Assembly (NCBI GenBank): GCA_029269725.1
Contig: JARJHS010000010.1
Span: 62,001-126,000 of the forward strand
Length of the DNA stretch: 64,000 nucleotides
Source of the DNA: Pollutibacter soli
GTDB taxonomy: Bacteria; Bacteroidota; Bacteroidia; Chitinophagales; Chitinophagaceae
Direction: 5' to 3'
Position 1 is the first letter of the stretch; each line of letters starts with the position of its first letter. A model generated the notes under the pieces. That model saw only the letters and a program-made list of their open reading frames with translations, was not told the origin of the DNA and did no database searches. Below, piece by piece: positions 15,768 through 23,809 of the stretch. The position numbers and the translations under genes were made by a program.

Positions 15768-18694
15768 TACCTCAACGCCTCATAAAGCACCTCCACCGGA
15801 TGCTTCGCTTTTCTTCCTGTTCCATCTTTGATCTGGTGTCGACAACTGGTACCTGGTGCAGCGATAATGGTGTTTTCAGCTTGTTCACGTACGCGAGGGA
15901 AGAGTACAAGTTCGCCAATCTTCATGGAGAGATCGAAATGTTCTTTTTCATATCCAAAGGATCCGGCCATTCCGCAACAGCCTGTAGGCAAAATTTTTAC
16001 TTTATAATTTTCGGGAAGGGATAACAGTTTCTCAGAGCTGGTGACAGTCGACAAAGATTTTTGCTGACAGTGACCATGAAGTACGATTTCTTTTGCATCA
16101 TTGCTAAATGCTTCCGGACGAATATTTCCTGCATCGATTTCTCTTGAAATAAACTCATCGATGGTGAATACATTTTCAGCAAGCTTTTTTGTTGCTGCCA
16201 ATGTCTCTTCGCTGCAAAGATCCGGATACTCATCACGGAACGTAAGTATCGCCGATGGCTCGATGCCAATTAAAGGTTTCTCGGTTGTTATGATCTTGCT
16301 GAACAGATCGATATTTTTCTGTGCGATTTTTTTTGCGTCCCGGAGAAGTCCTTTCGAAAGACTTGCGCGTCCACTTTCCGGGTGATCGATCACATGTACA
16401 AAATAGCCGAGCTTTTCCAGAAGCAAAATGGATTTTGTACCGATCTCTGTATCCTGGAAATTCGTGAACTCATCAACAAAAAGATATACTTCCCCTGACC
16501 TGTATTCTGTATTCTGTTTCTGTTTTTGTTTCCTGTATTTTTTGTACCAGCTGCGTAACGTGAACCTGTGAATCTCCGGCATTGAGCGGTCAACTGCAAA
16601 ACCCACAAATCTTTTCACCAGTTTACTGACCACGGGGTTGGTCATGAAAAAATTATAAAACGATGGCCATATCGCTCCAAGCTTTGCTGAGTCCGCATAT
16701 GTGGCGATCATTCTTGACCGGAACGGAACTCCGTTCGCATCATAATAATGTTGCAGGAACTCAGCTTTGAGTTTTGCTACATCAACGTTTGAGGGACATT
16801 CGCTTTTGCAGCCTTTGCAGCTCAGGCAAAGATCCATCACCTCATAAATCTCCTTATGATTGAACCGGTTGGGTGTTTCTGATCTTGTTAGAAATTCCCG
16901 GAGTATGTTTGCCCTGGCTCTTGTTGTGTCCTTTTCATTTCGGGTAGCCATGAACGACGGACACATCGTACCACCTGAAAGTTGGGTCTTCCTGCAGTCA
17001 CCACTACCATTGCATTGCTCTGCATGCTGAAGAATATCCTGGTCGTGAAATCTAAAAACCGTTTCGAACTTCGGAGTGATCTGACCCGGTGTATACCTGA
17101 GCATGGTATCCATTTTTGGCGTATCGACGATCTTATTCGGATTGAAAATATTCTCCGGATCCCAGGTTCTTTTTATTTCACGAAGCAGCTGGTAATTTTT
17201 TTCTCCCACCATCTGGCGGATGAATTCCCCTCTCAGTCGTCCATCACCATGTTCACCACTGAGCGAGCCTTTGTATTTTTTTACAAGGGTTGCAATCTCT
17301 TCCGCGATTATGCGGAACATGCGGTTTCCTTCTTCTGTTTTTAAGTTGATGATCGGACGAAGATGTATCTCGCCTGATCCGGCGTGAGCATAATGAACAG
17401 AAAAAAGATTGTGTTTTTTCAGGATGATGTTGAAGTCGCGGATAAAATCAGGCAGGTCCTGTACATCAACAGCGGTATCCTCGATAACCGGAACTGCTTT
17501 TGCATCGCCGGGCAGGTTACTTAACAAACCGAGTCCGGCTTTTCGCAGTGTCCAGATCTTTTTTGTATCTGTACCGAAAAGTAACGGGAAATGATAGCCG
17601 AGCCCGGCAGCTTTCATTTCCTTTTCAACTTCAGCTGCAACTTTTTCAACTTCTTCTTTTGTATTTCTTGCATATTCGATTACCAGAATAGCACCGGGAT
17701 CTCCCAGAACAAAAAAGCGATTTTTTCGTTGTTCGAGATTGTCTTTCGTGCATTCGAGAATATAATGATCAATCAGTTCACTGGCAGAAACGCCATATTT
17801 TAAAGCAATCAGGTTGGCGCGTAATGCTTCGTCTATACTATTGAAGTGCACACAAAGCAGTCCGCTGACGGGCGGGGGCAGGGGAACAACATTGAGCTTT
17901 ATTTCAGTCAGCAGCGTAAGCGTACCTTCCGATCCGGCGATCAGTTTACAAAAATTAAAATCTCTTTCTCCGGCAGTGAATGGAGCCGTATCAAGCAATA
18001 CATCAACTGCGTATCCTGTATTTCTTCTTTCAATTGACTTCTTGGGGAACTCATTGCGGATATCCTGCTGATTATTGTAATCACTCAGTAACCGCCTGGT
18101 GTTCCGATATATTTTCGATTCTAAAGAATTTCCCTCGCATTTTTCATGAAACTCTTCGATGCTGATCTGTCCGAAGGTTGCTTCTGATCCATCGCTGAGC
18201 AATGCCTTTACTTCCAGCAAATGTTCTCTTGTACTTCGATATACAACTGAATTGGAGCCGCAGGAATTGTTTCCCACCATTCCACCGATCATGGCGCGAT
18301 TAGCTGTCGATGTTTCGGGCCCGAAAAATAAACCATAGGGTTTGAGAAACATATTCAGCTCGTCGCGGATAACGCCGGGTTGTACCCGGACCCATTTCTC
18401 TTCTTTATTGAGTTCAATGATTTTTGTGAAGTATTTGGACATATCCACGATAACCCCATCTCCAACCACCTGCCCGGCCAATGAAGTACCGGCTGTCCTG
18501 GGAATAAGAGAAGTATTATTTTTCCTGGCGTAGCGGATCAGTTTTTTAAGGTCATTTTCCGTTTTTGGTACCGCAACCGCCATCGGCATTTCCCGGTACG
18601 CCGAAGCATCCGTTGCATAAAGGGTCCGCGTTGTAAAATCATCATACCATTCGCCTTCCAGCTGAAGATCATTATCGGGTATCACTGCGTTCAT
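15767..18694 (-). CDS. FAD-linked oxidase with Fe-S and CCG domains (D-lactate/glycolate dehydrogenase type)
   Basis: Membrane-associated flavoprotein of about 975 residues that fuses the GlcD-like and GlcF-like halves. The N-terminal FAD-binding PCMH domain has LIPRTAGTSLAGQVVGDGVIVDMS and MIGGMVGNNSCGSNSV. The FAD-oxidase C domain ends with SGEHGDGRLRG. A 4Fe-4S segment follows (CLSCKGCKSECPSNVD), then a C-terminal cysteine-rich region (LHGHCQQKS, PTGCCGMAGSFGYE). It probably oxidises D-lactate or another 2-hydroxy acid and passes electrons to quinone. ATG 18694 (MNAVIPDND) is the best start; an upstream TTG adds ten unneeded residues. A run of Lys/Gln residues between the Fe-S and CCG parts is encoded by repeat-like DNA (16495-16545). 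Confidence 0.88.
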   Translation of the reverse strand: MNAVIPDNDLQLEGEWYDDFTTRTLYATDASAYREMPMAVAVPKTENDLKKLIRYARKNNTSLIPRTAGTSLAGQVVGDGVIVDMSKYFTKIIELNKEEKWVRVQPGVIRDELNMFLKPYGLFFGPETSTANRAMIGGMVGNNSCGSNSVVYRSTREHLLEVKALLSDGSEATFGQISIEEFHEKCEGNSLESKIYRNTRRLLSDYNNQQDIRNEFPKKSIERRNTGYAVDVLLDTAPFTAGERDFNFCKLIAGSEGTLTLLTEIKLNVVPLPPPVSGLLCVHFNSIDEALRANLIALKYGVSASELIDHYILECTKDNLEQRKNRFFVLGDPGAILVIEYARNTKEEVEKVAAEVEKEMKAAGLGYHFPLLFGTDTKKIWTLRKAGLGLLSNLPGDAKAVPVIEDTAVDVQDLPDFIRDFNIILKKHNLFSVHYAHAGSGEIHLRPIINLKTEEGNRMFRIIAEEIATLVKKYKGSLSGEHGDGRLRGEFIRQMVGEKNYQLLREIKRTWDPENIFNPNKIVDTPKMDTMLRYTPGQITPKFETVFRFHDQDILQHAEQCNGSGDCRKTQLSGGTMCPSFMATRNEKDTTRARANILREFLTRSETPNRFNHKEIYEVMDLCLSCKGCKSECPSNVDVAKLKAEFLQHYYDANGVPFRSRMIATYADSAKLGAIWPSFYNFFMTNPVVSKLVKRFVGFAVDRSMPEIHRFTLRSWYKKYRKQKQKQNTEYRSGEVYLFVDEFTNFQDTEIGTKSILLLEKLGYFVHVIDHPESGRASLSKGLLRDAKKIAQKNIDLFSKIITTEKPLIGIEPSAILTFRDEYPDLCSEETLAATKKLAENVFTIDEFISREIDAGNIRPEAFSNDAKEIVLHGHCQQKSLSTVTSSEKLLSLPENYKVKILPTGCCGMAGSFGYEKEHFDLSMKIGELVLFPRVREQAENTIIAAPGTSCRHQIKDGTGRKAKHPVEVLYEALR
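16495..16545. repeat. TGTATTC/TGTTTCT heptad-type repeat inside the dehydrogenase coding region
   Basis: On the plus strand the segment reads as CTGTATT, CTGTATT, CTGTTTC, TGTTTTTG, TTTCCTGTATT, the same word family as the intergenic blocks at 20904, 22670 and 25395. On the coding strand it encodes Lys-Tyr-Arg-Lys-Gln-Lys-Gln-Lys-Gln-Asn-Thr-Glu-Tyr-Arg in frame. It lies at a domain boundary, where a low-complexity linker would be tolerated. Confidence 0.6.
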
Positions 18695-18728
18695 GCACCA
18701 AAGGTTTTGCTTTGGGAGGTGCAAAAAT

Positions 18729-18764
18729 ACACGTTATACGTTAAACGTTCAACGTAAAACGACT
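18729..18764. repeat. Heptad block of the GTTAAAC family between divergent genes
   Basis: Five 7-bp units (ACGTTAT, ACGTTAA, ACGTTCA, ACGTAAA, ACGACTA) fill most of the 83-bp gap between the dehydrogenase start and the lactonase start. The block therefore overlaps the region where both promoters are expected. Confidence 0.8.
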
Positions 18765-18777
18765 ATCTTCCACGCAA

Positions 18778-19905
18778 ATGATATTGCCAATGAGACACAT
18801 GGTCCGGTTTTTTATGTCCAGCATAATACTGATTTCATTAAACGTCAGTGCTCAAAAAAAGATGTCTGAAAAAGAAATTTTATATATCGGGACCTATACT
18901 CCAAAAGGAGAGGGCATTTATGTTTATAAGTTCGATCCTTCAAATTTTGAATTTGAACAGATCCAGGTTGCTGAAAATAAAAAAAGCCCAACATTTCTTG
19001 CATTTCATCCTTCAAAAAGAATTCTTTATGCTGCGGATGAAGGCGCTGGACTGATAGAATCATATCACATCGATCCTGTTTCAAAAAAGCTGACTGCTTT
19101 CGGCGAAAAGCCAGCGCAGGGTAATGGCCCTTGCCATATTTCTGTTGATCCCAAAGGGCGCTTTGTATATGTCTCCAATTATGGTAGTGGCGACCTGGCA
19201 GTATATCATTTACTCAAAGATGGTTCTTTCGGCGAACTCGCCGATTCAATACAAAATGTGGGAACAGGTGATCAGAAACCACATATGCATTCCATTATTC
19301 CTTCTTCCGATGGAAAATTCATTTATGCATCGGATCTGGGCGTGGATAAGGTATTTATTTATGAAGTCGATGGTAGTACAGGAAAGTTGAAACCCGCTTC
19401 AACTGCATCGGTCTCTTTTGCGCCTGGCGCAGGTCCCCGTCATTTCGATATCCATCCCAACGGCAGGTATGCTTATTCTGCAGCTGAGCTTAACAATACG
19501 GTTGTTGCATTTAAAAGAGATCCGAAAAGCGGTTCGCTCGCAGAAATTCAAACGATAAATATGTTGCCCGAAGGATTTTCAGGAAAAAGCTCGGCAGCAG
19601 ATATTCATATTTCTCCTGACGGGAAATTCGTTTATGCGAGCAATCGCGGTGATGAAAGCATTGTTATGTACGCTATTGATCAATCCACCGGAAAACTTGC
19701 GCTTGCGGGTCATGAGAAAACAAATGGTAAGCATCCCCGCAATTTCCTGATGGACAGCAAAGGGAAATTCATTCTGGTAGCAAATAAGGACACAGATAAT
19801 ATTGTTGTATTTACCCGTGATGCTAAAACAGGTAAACTGACAAATACCAGCAAGCAACTTTCAGTTCCTAATCCGGTTTGTATACTGCAGTTGACAACCA
19901 ATTAG
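18778..19905 (+). CDS. Exported lactonase-family protein (6-phosphogluconolactonase-like beta propeller)
   Basis: Seven-bladed propeller protein of 375 residues in the YbhE/Pgl lactonase family. After a signal peptide (residues 1-25, ending near LNVSAQ) comes the family signature ILYIGTYTPKGEGIYVYKFD, then repeated blade motifs: AFHPSKRILYAADE, VDPKGRFVYVSNYGSGDL, PSSDGKFIYASDLG, ISPDGKFVYASNRGDESI. Cytoplasmic YbhE opens 6-phosphogluconolactone; this exported relative more likely acts on an unphosphorylated sugar lactone in the periplasm, for example one made by a periplasmic sugar dehydrogenase. ATG 18778 and ATG 18790 are both possible starts. Confidence 0.88.
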   Translation: MILPMRHMVRFFMSSIILISLNVSAQKKMSEKEILYIGTYTPKGEGIYVYKFDPSNFEFEQIQVAENKKSPTFLAFHPSKRILYAADEGAGLIESYHIDPVSKKLTAFGEKPAQGNGPCHISVDPKGRFVYVSNYGSGDLAVYHLLKDGSFGELADSIQNVGTGDQKPHMHSIIPSSDGKFIYASDLGVDKVFIYEVDGSTGKLKPASTASVSFAPGAGPRHFDIHPNGRYAYSAAELNNTVVAFKRDPKSGSLAEIQTINMLPEGFSGKSSAADIHISPDGKFVYASNRGDESIVMYAIDQSTGKLALAGHEKTNGKHPRNFLMDSKGKFILVANKDTDNIVVFTRDAKTGKLTNTSKQLSVPNPVCILQLTTN

Positions 19906-20034
19906 TGTGGCTATCGGTTTGAATTTTCAGAAACATAGTACAGAATAATCTTTTAGTTCAACAGAAAAAAACATTGTCACAGAAGGTTTTTCACTTGTTT
20001 TTCCCGAATCCGCTGCTGAACTTCGTGAAAGCTC

Positions 20035-20078
20035 CCCGGTATCCGATACTTGCAAGTATCGGATACCGGGCGGATTTT
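20035..20078 (+). terminator. Strong terminator with a perfect 36-nt palindrome
   Basis: Positions 20035-20070 form a perfect inverted repeat centred on TTGCAA (arms start CCCGGTATCCGATAC), followed by CGG and a T-rich tail. It lies 130 bp after the lactonase stop and 90 bp before the stop of the convergent methyltransferase, so it can end transcription from the left. Confidence 0.8.
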
Positions 20079-20159
20079 TTTCCAGTCTTCTTTTTTTCCG
20101 CTTTCAACCCGGGCAACGTCCAATAAATGCGTGAGAAATACAATCAGGTTTTATTTGGA

Positions 20160-20768
20160 TTATTTTCTCTTAAATCCGCAAAAAATAAAATGCTGAATCT
20201 TTCCCGCGGGCGTACGATGCTCTTCACTTTTGCATTCGGTGTTATTGAAGGAAGAATTGAAATTTGAAACAAGGCTATTAATGCTATACCTCGTCACCGG
20301 AAGCCCACTGCAGTTTTCCGGGCCATCGATAGCGAATGTGCCAATGATCATGAATCCTGAAACTGATTTTGCGGCCAGGCTGGTATATCGCTTGATTTGA
20401 TCTGATTCGGTAAGAAAATGAAAAGCCGCCCGGTCGTGCCAGAGGTCAAATTTTTCATTTGTGTCGAAGTTGTTGATATCATTTACGATCCAGTTGACCA
20501 TATCAGCTTTTCTGCCGAGTCTTTGTTTTGCTTTTTCCAGCGCCTTCGAAGAAATATCCAGCACGGTAATATTGCTGAACCCTTCCTCCAGTAAATGATC
20601 AACCAGTTTACTGTCACCACCACCGATGTCGATAATTTTTGCTGACAATGGCAGTTCAAACGAATGTATCAGCTCAAGCGAAATCAAGGGTTTCTCCTGT
20701 GTCCAGCTTACCTGGTCAGAGGTCTTTGTACGGTACACTTCTTCCCAATGTGCCTGTTTTGATTCCAT
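20160..20768 (-). CDS. Class I SAM-dependent methyltransferase
   Basis: Small methyltransferase of 202 residues. WEEVYRTKTSDQVSWTQEKP at the N terminus is typical for a small family of bacterial methyltransferases annotated near thiopurine or tellurite methyltransferases. Motif I is IIDIGGGDSKLVDHLLEEG, then VLDISSKALEKAKQRL (motif II) and FDLWHDRAAFHFL (motif IV). The substrate cannot be given. It is transcribed alone, between the strong palindromic terminator on one side and the enolase-gene terminator on the other. Confidence 0.85.
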   Translation of the reverse strand: MESKQAHWEEVYRTKTSDQVSWTQEKPLISLELIHSFELPLSAKIIDIGGGDSKLVDHLLEEGFSNITVLDISSKALEKAKQRLGRKADMVNWIVNDINNFDTNEKFDLWHDRAAFHFLTESDQIKRYTSLAAKSVSGFMIIGTFAIDGPENCSGLPVTRYSINSLVSNFNSSFNNTECKSEEHRTPAGKIQHFIFCGFKRK

Positions 20769-20805
20769 TCCTTAAATTTCTAATTTTTATATCGATCTGT
20801 AAACA

Positions 20806-20840
20806 AAAAAACAGGCCAGCTTTTTTGAGCTGCCTGTTTT
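20806..20840 (-). terminator. Terminator of the enolase/aldolase operon
   Basis: AAAACAGGC-AGC arms pair with GCT-GCCTGTTTT around a TTTTTTGA loop. Read on the minus strand the hairpin is followed by a run of T, and it lies about 100 bp after the stop of the enolase-superfamily gene. Confidence 0.65.
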
Positions 20841-20844
20841 ATGC

Positions 20845-20939
20845 TGAGTTGTCAGTTGTCAGATCAGGTTCGGGCAGTGGTTTAATTCCGTTATCTGCCT
20901 ACTATTTCTGTTTTTGTATTCCATATCCTGTATTCTGCC
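20845..20939. repeat. Heptad block: GTTGTCA units and TGTATTC/TATCCTG units
   Basis: GAGTTGTCAGTTGTCAGAT (20848-20866 region) is two GTTGTCA units. From 20904, CTGTTTTTGTATTCCATATCCTGTATTC reads in 7-bp steps and ends directly at the complement of the TGA stop of the next gene (20940). Confidence 0.7.
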
Positions 20940-22427
20940 TCAGCTCCATGTTCTATCCCATGAATCTACCGCATCCCATTCTGTTGTCGGAGCAAAATAC
21001 AGCTCACCTTTTTTCAGGTGTTCTTTTACTATTTTTTCATTGATGGTAACGCCGAGCCCTGGAGTTTCGGGAACTTTTACAAAACCATCTTTGAAAATAG
21101 GTTTTTCAATGCCTGTAACCATATCTTCCCACCATGGTACATCGAAAGAGTGATGTTCGAGCGCAACGAAATTTTCAGTAGCAGCAGCGCAATGGATGTT
21201 TGCCATGAATGAGATTGGAGTACCTGCAAAATGCATCGCCATCGGGATTCCGCGTTCTTCTGCGTAGTCACCGATCTTTTTTGTTTCGAGTAAACCGCCG
21301 GAACTGGCCAGGTCCGGCTGAATCATATCAACAGCGCGTGCATCGATCAGTTTTACAAATTCTTCTTTGAGGAAAATATCTTCACCGGTGAGTGTTGGCG
21401 TGTTGATCGCGTCCGAGATCTGTTTCCATTTATCGGTGTAATACCAGGGCACCATATCTTCCAGCCAGGCCAGCTGGTATTTTTCAAGTGCGTGACCAAG
21501 ACGGATAGCAGTGTTGGTATCAAAATGCCCGAAGTGGTCAGCTGCTAACGGTATATCGTAACCGACAGCGTCCCGTGTTGCGGCAACATGATTGCAAATC
21601 ACTTCAAGTCCTTTATCGGTCAGCTGTAAACCAGTGAAAGGATGCTGTGTCATACTATAACTTCTTGCATTGCCTTTCATCGGCTCGCGTGTTCCCCATT
21701 GACGCTGGAAGTCCCAGTTTTGTGAGCCGACAAGTGCACCGGGTGTTTTCGAAAGCAGCTCAACACCAAAATCCATTTTCAGGAAAGTCAATCCAAGATC
21801 TTTCCTGGCTTTCATTTTTCTTGCGAACTCCTGTGCATCGGGTACCTCGGGAGTATCGCCATAAATTCGGACGTAGTCGCGGTATTTACCACCGAGCATC
21901 TGGTAGGCAGGAACATTATAGGCTTTCCCTGCAATATCCCATAGTGCCATTTCAACACCACAAACACCCCCGGCAGCCCGACCCTGTCCGCCGAATTGTT
22001 TTATTGTTTTGAAAATCGATTCAACACTGCATGGGTTTTTTCCGAGCAACCTGCTTTTCAGGAACAAACCATAGTTCTTACTGGCTCCATCCCGAACTTC
22101 GCCATAACCGGAAATGCCCTGGTTGGTATCTATGCGTATCAGCGGACAAGTCATCGGGGCGCCTGTAACTACTGCGATGCGCAGGTCAGTAATTTTAAGA
22201 TCCGAAGGAGCAGAACTGCGCCTGACCTTCTGCGTTATATAATCGATTTCTTTTGCGGGATCAGAATCGAATAACATTCCGAGGCCAAGGCCGCCCAGGG
22301 AAGCTTTCTTAATAAAATCCCTGCGGTTGTCGCCATGTTTCTGCTCTTCACCCTCATTCTGCGCCACATTTGCCGGCGCCTCAGGAACAGCACCATTGAA
22401 TTTAAAACGATCGAAGATTTTTTTCAT
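20940..22427 (-). CDS. Tat-exported enolase-superfamily sugar-acid dehydratase-like enzyme (RspA/ManD-like)
   Basis: Mandelate racemase/muconate lactonizing enzyme family protein of 495 residues. A twin-arginine signal (NRRDFIKKASLGGLGLGM, Arg35-Arg36) follows an unusual 34-residue N-terminal extension. The metal ligands of the enolase barrel are visible: AADH near residue 297, WLED near 323 and TGED near 349, followed by DMIQPDLASSGG and the AMHFAGTP segment near 400. This resembles the RspA/ManD group, which dehydrates sugar acids such as mannonate. It follows the RraA-like gene on the same strand. Periplasmic location is inferred from the Tat signal; the substrate is unknown. Confidence 0.85.
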   Translation of the reverse strand: MKKIFDRFKFNGAVPEAPANVAQNEGEEQKHGDNRRDFIKKASLGGLGLGMLFDSDPAKEIDYITQKVRRSSAPSDLKITDLRIAVVTGAPMTCPLIRIDTNQGISGYGEVRDGASKNYGLFLKSRLLGKNPCSVESIFKTIKQFGGQGRAAGGVCGVEMALWDIAGKAYNVPAYQMLGGKYRDYVRIYGDTPEVPDAQEFARKMKARKDLGLTFLKMDFGVELLSKTPGALVGSQNWDFQRQWGTREPMKGNARSYSMTQHPFTGLQLTDKGLEVICNHVAATRDAVGYDIPLAADHFGHFDTNTAIRLGHALEKYQLAWLEDMVPWYYTDKWKQISDAINTPTLTGEDIFLKEEFVKLIDARAVDMIQPDLASSGGLLETKKIGDYAEERGIPMAMHFAGTPISFMANIHCAAATENFVALEHHSFDVPWWEDMVTGIEKPIFKDGFVKVPETPGLGVTINEKIVKEHLKKGELYFAPTTEWDAVDSWDRTWS

Positions 22428-22433
22428 ATGCGT

Positions 22434-22690
22434 TGAGTTGTTAGTTGGTAGATGTTAGTTGTTAGTTAGTTCATAGTTCATAGTTCATAGTTCATAGTTG
22501 GAACAGCCGGTTGTTCGTTGATCGTTGTTTGTATGAGCAGCGGGTTTTCTGTTTTTGACTTTTCTTCCAGTTTTCAGCCTGCCTGTCCGGTAGGCAGGGC
22601 AGGCAGTTTTCCGTTTTTAGTTTTCGCGGTCTTTGTTTCTGTCTCTGGTCACTGGTTCTCTTCCGGTATTTTGTATTCTGTATCCTGTCC
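22434..22690. repeat. Large composite heptad block filling the gap between two operon genes
   Basis: From left to right: GTTGAGTTGTTAGTTGG units; four AGTTCAT units (about 22469-22498); linker TTGGAACAGCC (22498-22508); TTGTTCG/TTGATCG units; a hairpin with CTGCCT and AGGCAG arms (22577-22606); then TTTTCCG/TTTTTAG and TGTATTCTGTATCC units ending 4 bp before the stop of the RraA-like gene. Nearly all 266 bp between the two genes are repeat. Confidence 0.85.
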
Positions 22691-22693
22691 CCT

Positions 22694-23677
22694 TTACCAG
22701 TTTCTTGATTTCAAATACTCGTCCAGCTCTTTCTTCGACATGGGAACTTTATCGGGATTGTCGTTGATCCACTGTAGAAAATCTTTTTTGATATCTTCTG
22801 TCCACTGCATATCGATCTGTCCCGGCGTATATTTTCCTTCGCGTAGCCGTTGGTGACCAAACTGATCACGCAGGGAAATAAATTCCGATTGGATAATTAC
22901 TTTTTCTGCAAGATGTGCGGGGATAAACACAACACCTTCTTTTTTACCAAGTACGAGATCGCCGGGTAGCACTGTGGCCCGGCCAATGCGAATGGCGCAA
23001 TTGATGCAGGTCATCATCATATCTTTGATATACGACGGGTCGAAGCCACGAACAAATCCAACAAAGCCTTCGATCTCTTCAAGTCCTTCCAGGTCACGGA
23101 TCCCCCCATCGAATACAACACCGGTTTTTGATTTTGCATAAATGGAGTTGCCAAGGTTATCGCCGATTAATGTGCCGTCGATTATTTTTCCATAACCATC
23201 AGCAACATAAACATCATTGGTTTGCAGCATATCGATCGGCCAGGAGTTGGGTGAACCTTTTCTGTTTTCCGTTTTTCCTTTTGCCTTGATCATGCTGTCA
23301 ATATCAGGTCTGGAGGGCATGTACTGCGTAGTGAGTACGCGACCAGCCAACGGCTTTGATGGATTGATGATCTGCCATCCTGCTTCAAACTGGTTATTGT
23401 ACCCCGAGTTCCTCAGTACACCCCATGCTTCTTCCAGTGAAATATTTGCAAGACGTTTTACAAGATCATCCGAAACTTTAGGCCGGCCATCCGGATATCT
23501 TTCGCCTTTCCAGAGTGGCGTCAATGCAATTACGGCTTCCTTTGAATTCTGCACCTGTTGCGCGTGAATAACAGAAGGAACCAGTAAAACAATCAAAAAA
23601 ATAAAGCCGGAAATCAAAACAGTTGGGACTTGAAAATTCCGACGGAATTTTCCAATGGCAGTAGTTTTGGCAATCAT
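22694..23677 (-). CDS. Exported RraA-like aldolase/decarboxylase (HMG/CHA aldolase family)
   Basis: RraA-fold protein of 327 residues with an N-terminal signal (hydrophobic residues about 17-38, ending in VIHAQ). The active-site region of class II HMG/CHA pyruvate aldolases is present: GDNLGNSIYAKSKTGVVFDGGIRD, with the Arg-Asp pair that binds metal-bound pyruvate, then GDLVLGKKEGVVFIP. Such enzymes cleave 4-hydroxy-2-oxo acids or decarboxylate oxaloacetate. With the exported dehydratase downstream it could form a two-step sugar-acid pathway outside the cytoplasm (inference). An 11-residue Lys/Asn/Arg-rich stretch is encoded by heptad-like DNA at 23257-23284. Confidence 0.85.
   Translation of the reverse strand: MIAKTTAIGKFRRNFQVPTVLISGFIFLIVLLVPSVIHAQQVQNSKEAVIALTPLWKGERYPDGRPKVSDDLVKRLANISLEEAWGVLRNSGYNNQFEAGWQIINPSKPLAGRVLTTQYMPSRPDIDSMIKAKGKTENRKGSPNSWPIDMLQTNDVYVADGYGKIIDGTLIGDNLGNSIYAKSKTGVVFDGGIRDLEGLEEIEGFVGFVRGFDPSYIKDMMMTCINCAIRIGRATVLPGDLVLGKKEGVVFIPAHLAEKVIIQSEFISLRDQFGHQRLREGKYTPGQIDMQWTEDIKKDFLQWINDNPDKVPMSKKELDEYLKSRNW
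23257..23284. repeat. Heptad-like units inside the RraA-like gene
   Basis: On the coding (minus) strand the DNA reads AAGGCAA, AAGGAAA, AACGGAA, AACAGAA, in exact 7-bp steps, encoding Lys-Ala-Lys-Gly-Lys-Thr-Glu-Asn-Arg. The words match the intergenic repeat families, so this may be an in-frame insertion. Confidence 0.5.
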
Positions 23678-23809
23678 CTTGAATACAGTTTTAATGAACA
23701 GGAAAATCGTTTTAGTTTACGGGAAACAGTTTTCCTGATATTATTTCAAAGTATTGCCTAAATTAAATGAATCGAAATTAAATCCACAATAAAAATTGAA
23801 TTAAAATCT

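Noticed and set aside
15554-16024. 156-codon plus-strand frame
   Set aside because: It runs through heptad repeats and then antisense to the dehydrogenase gene; no domain or initiation signal.
22577-22606. Terminator for the RraA-like gene
   Set aside because: The CTGCCT/AGGCAG hairpin has no adjacent T-tract on either strand; it is more likely a REP-like palindrome within the repeat block.
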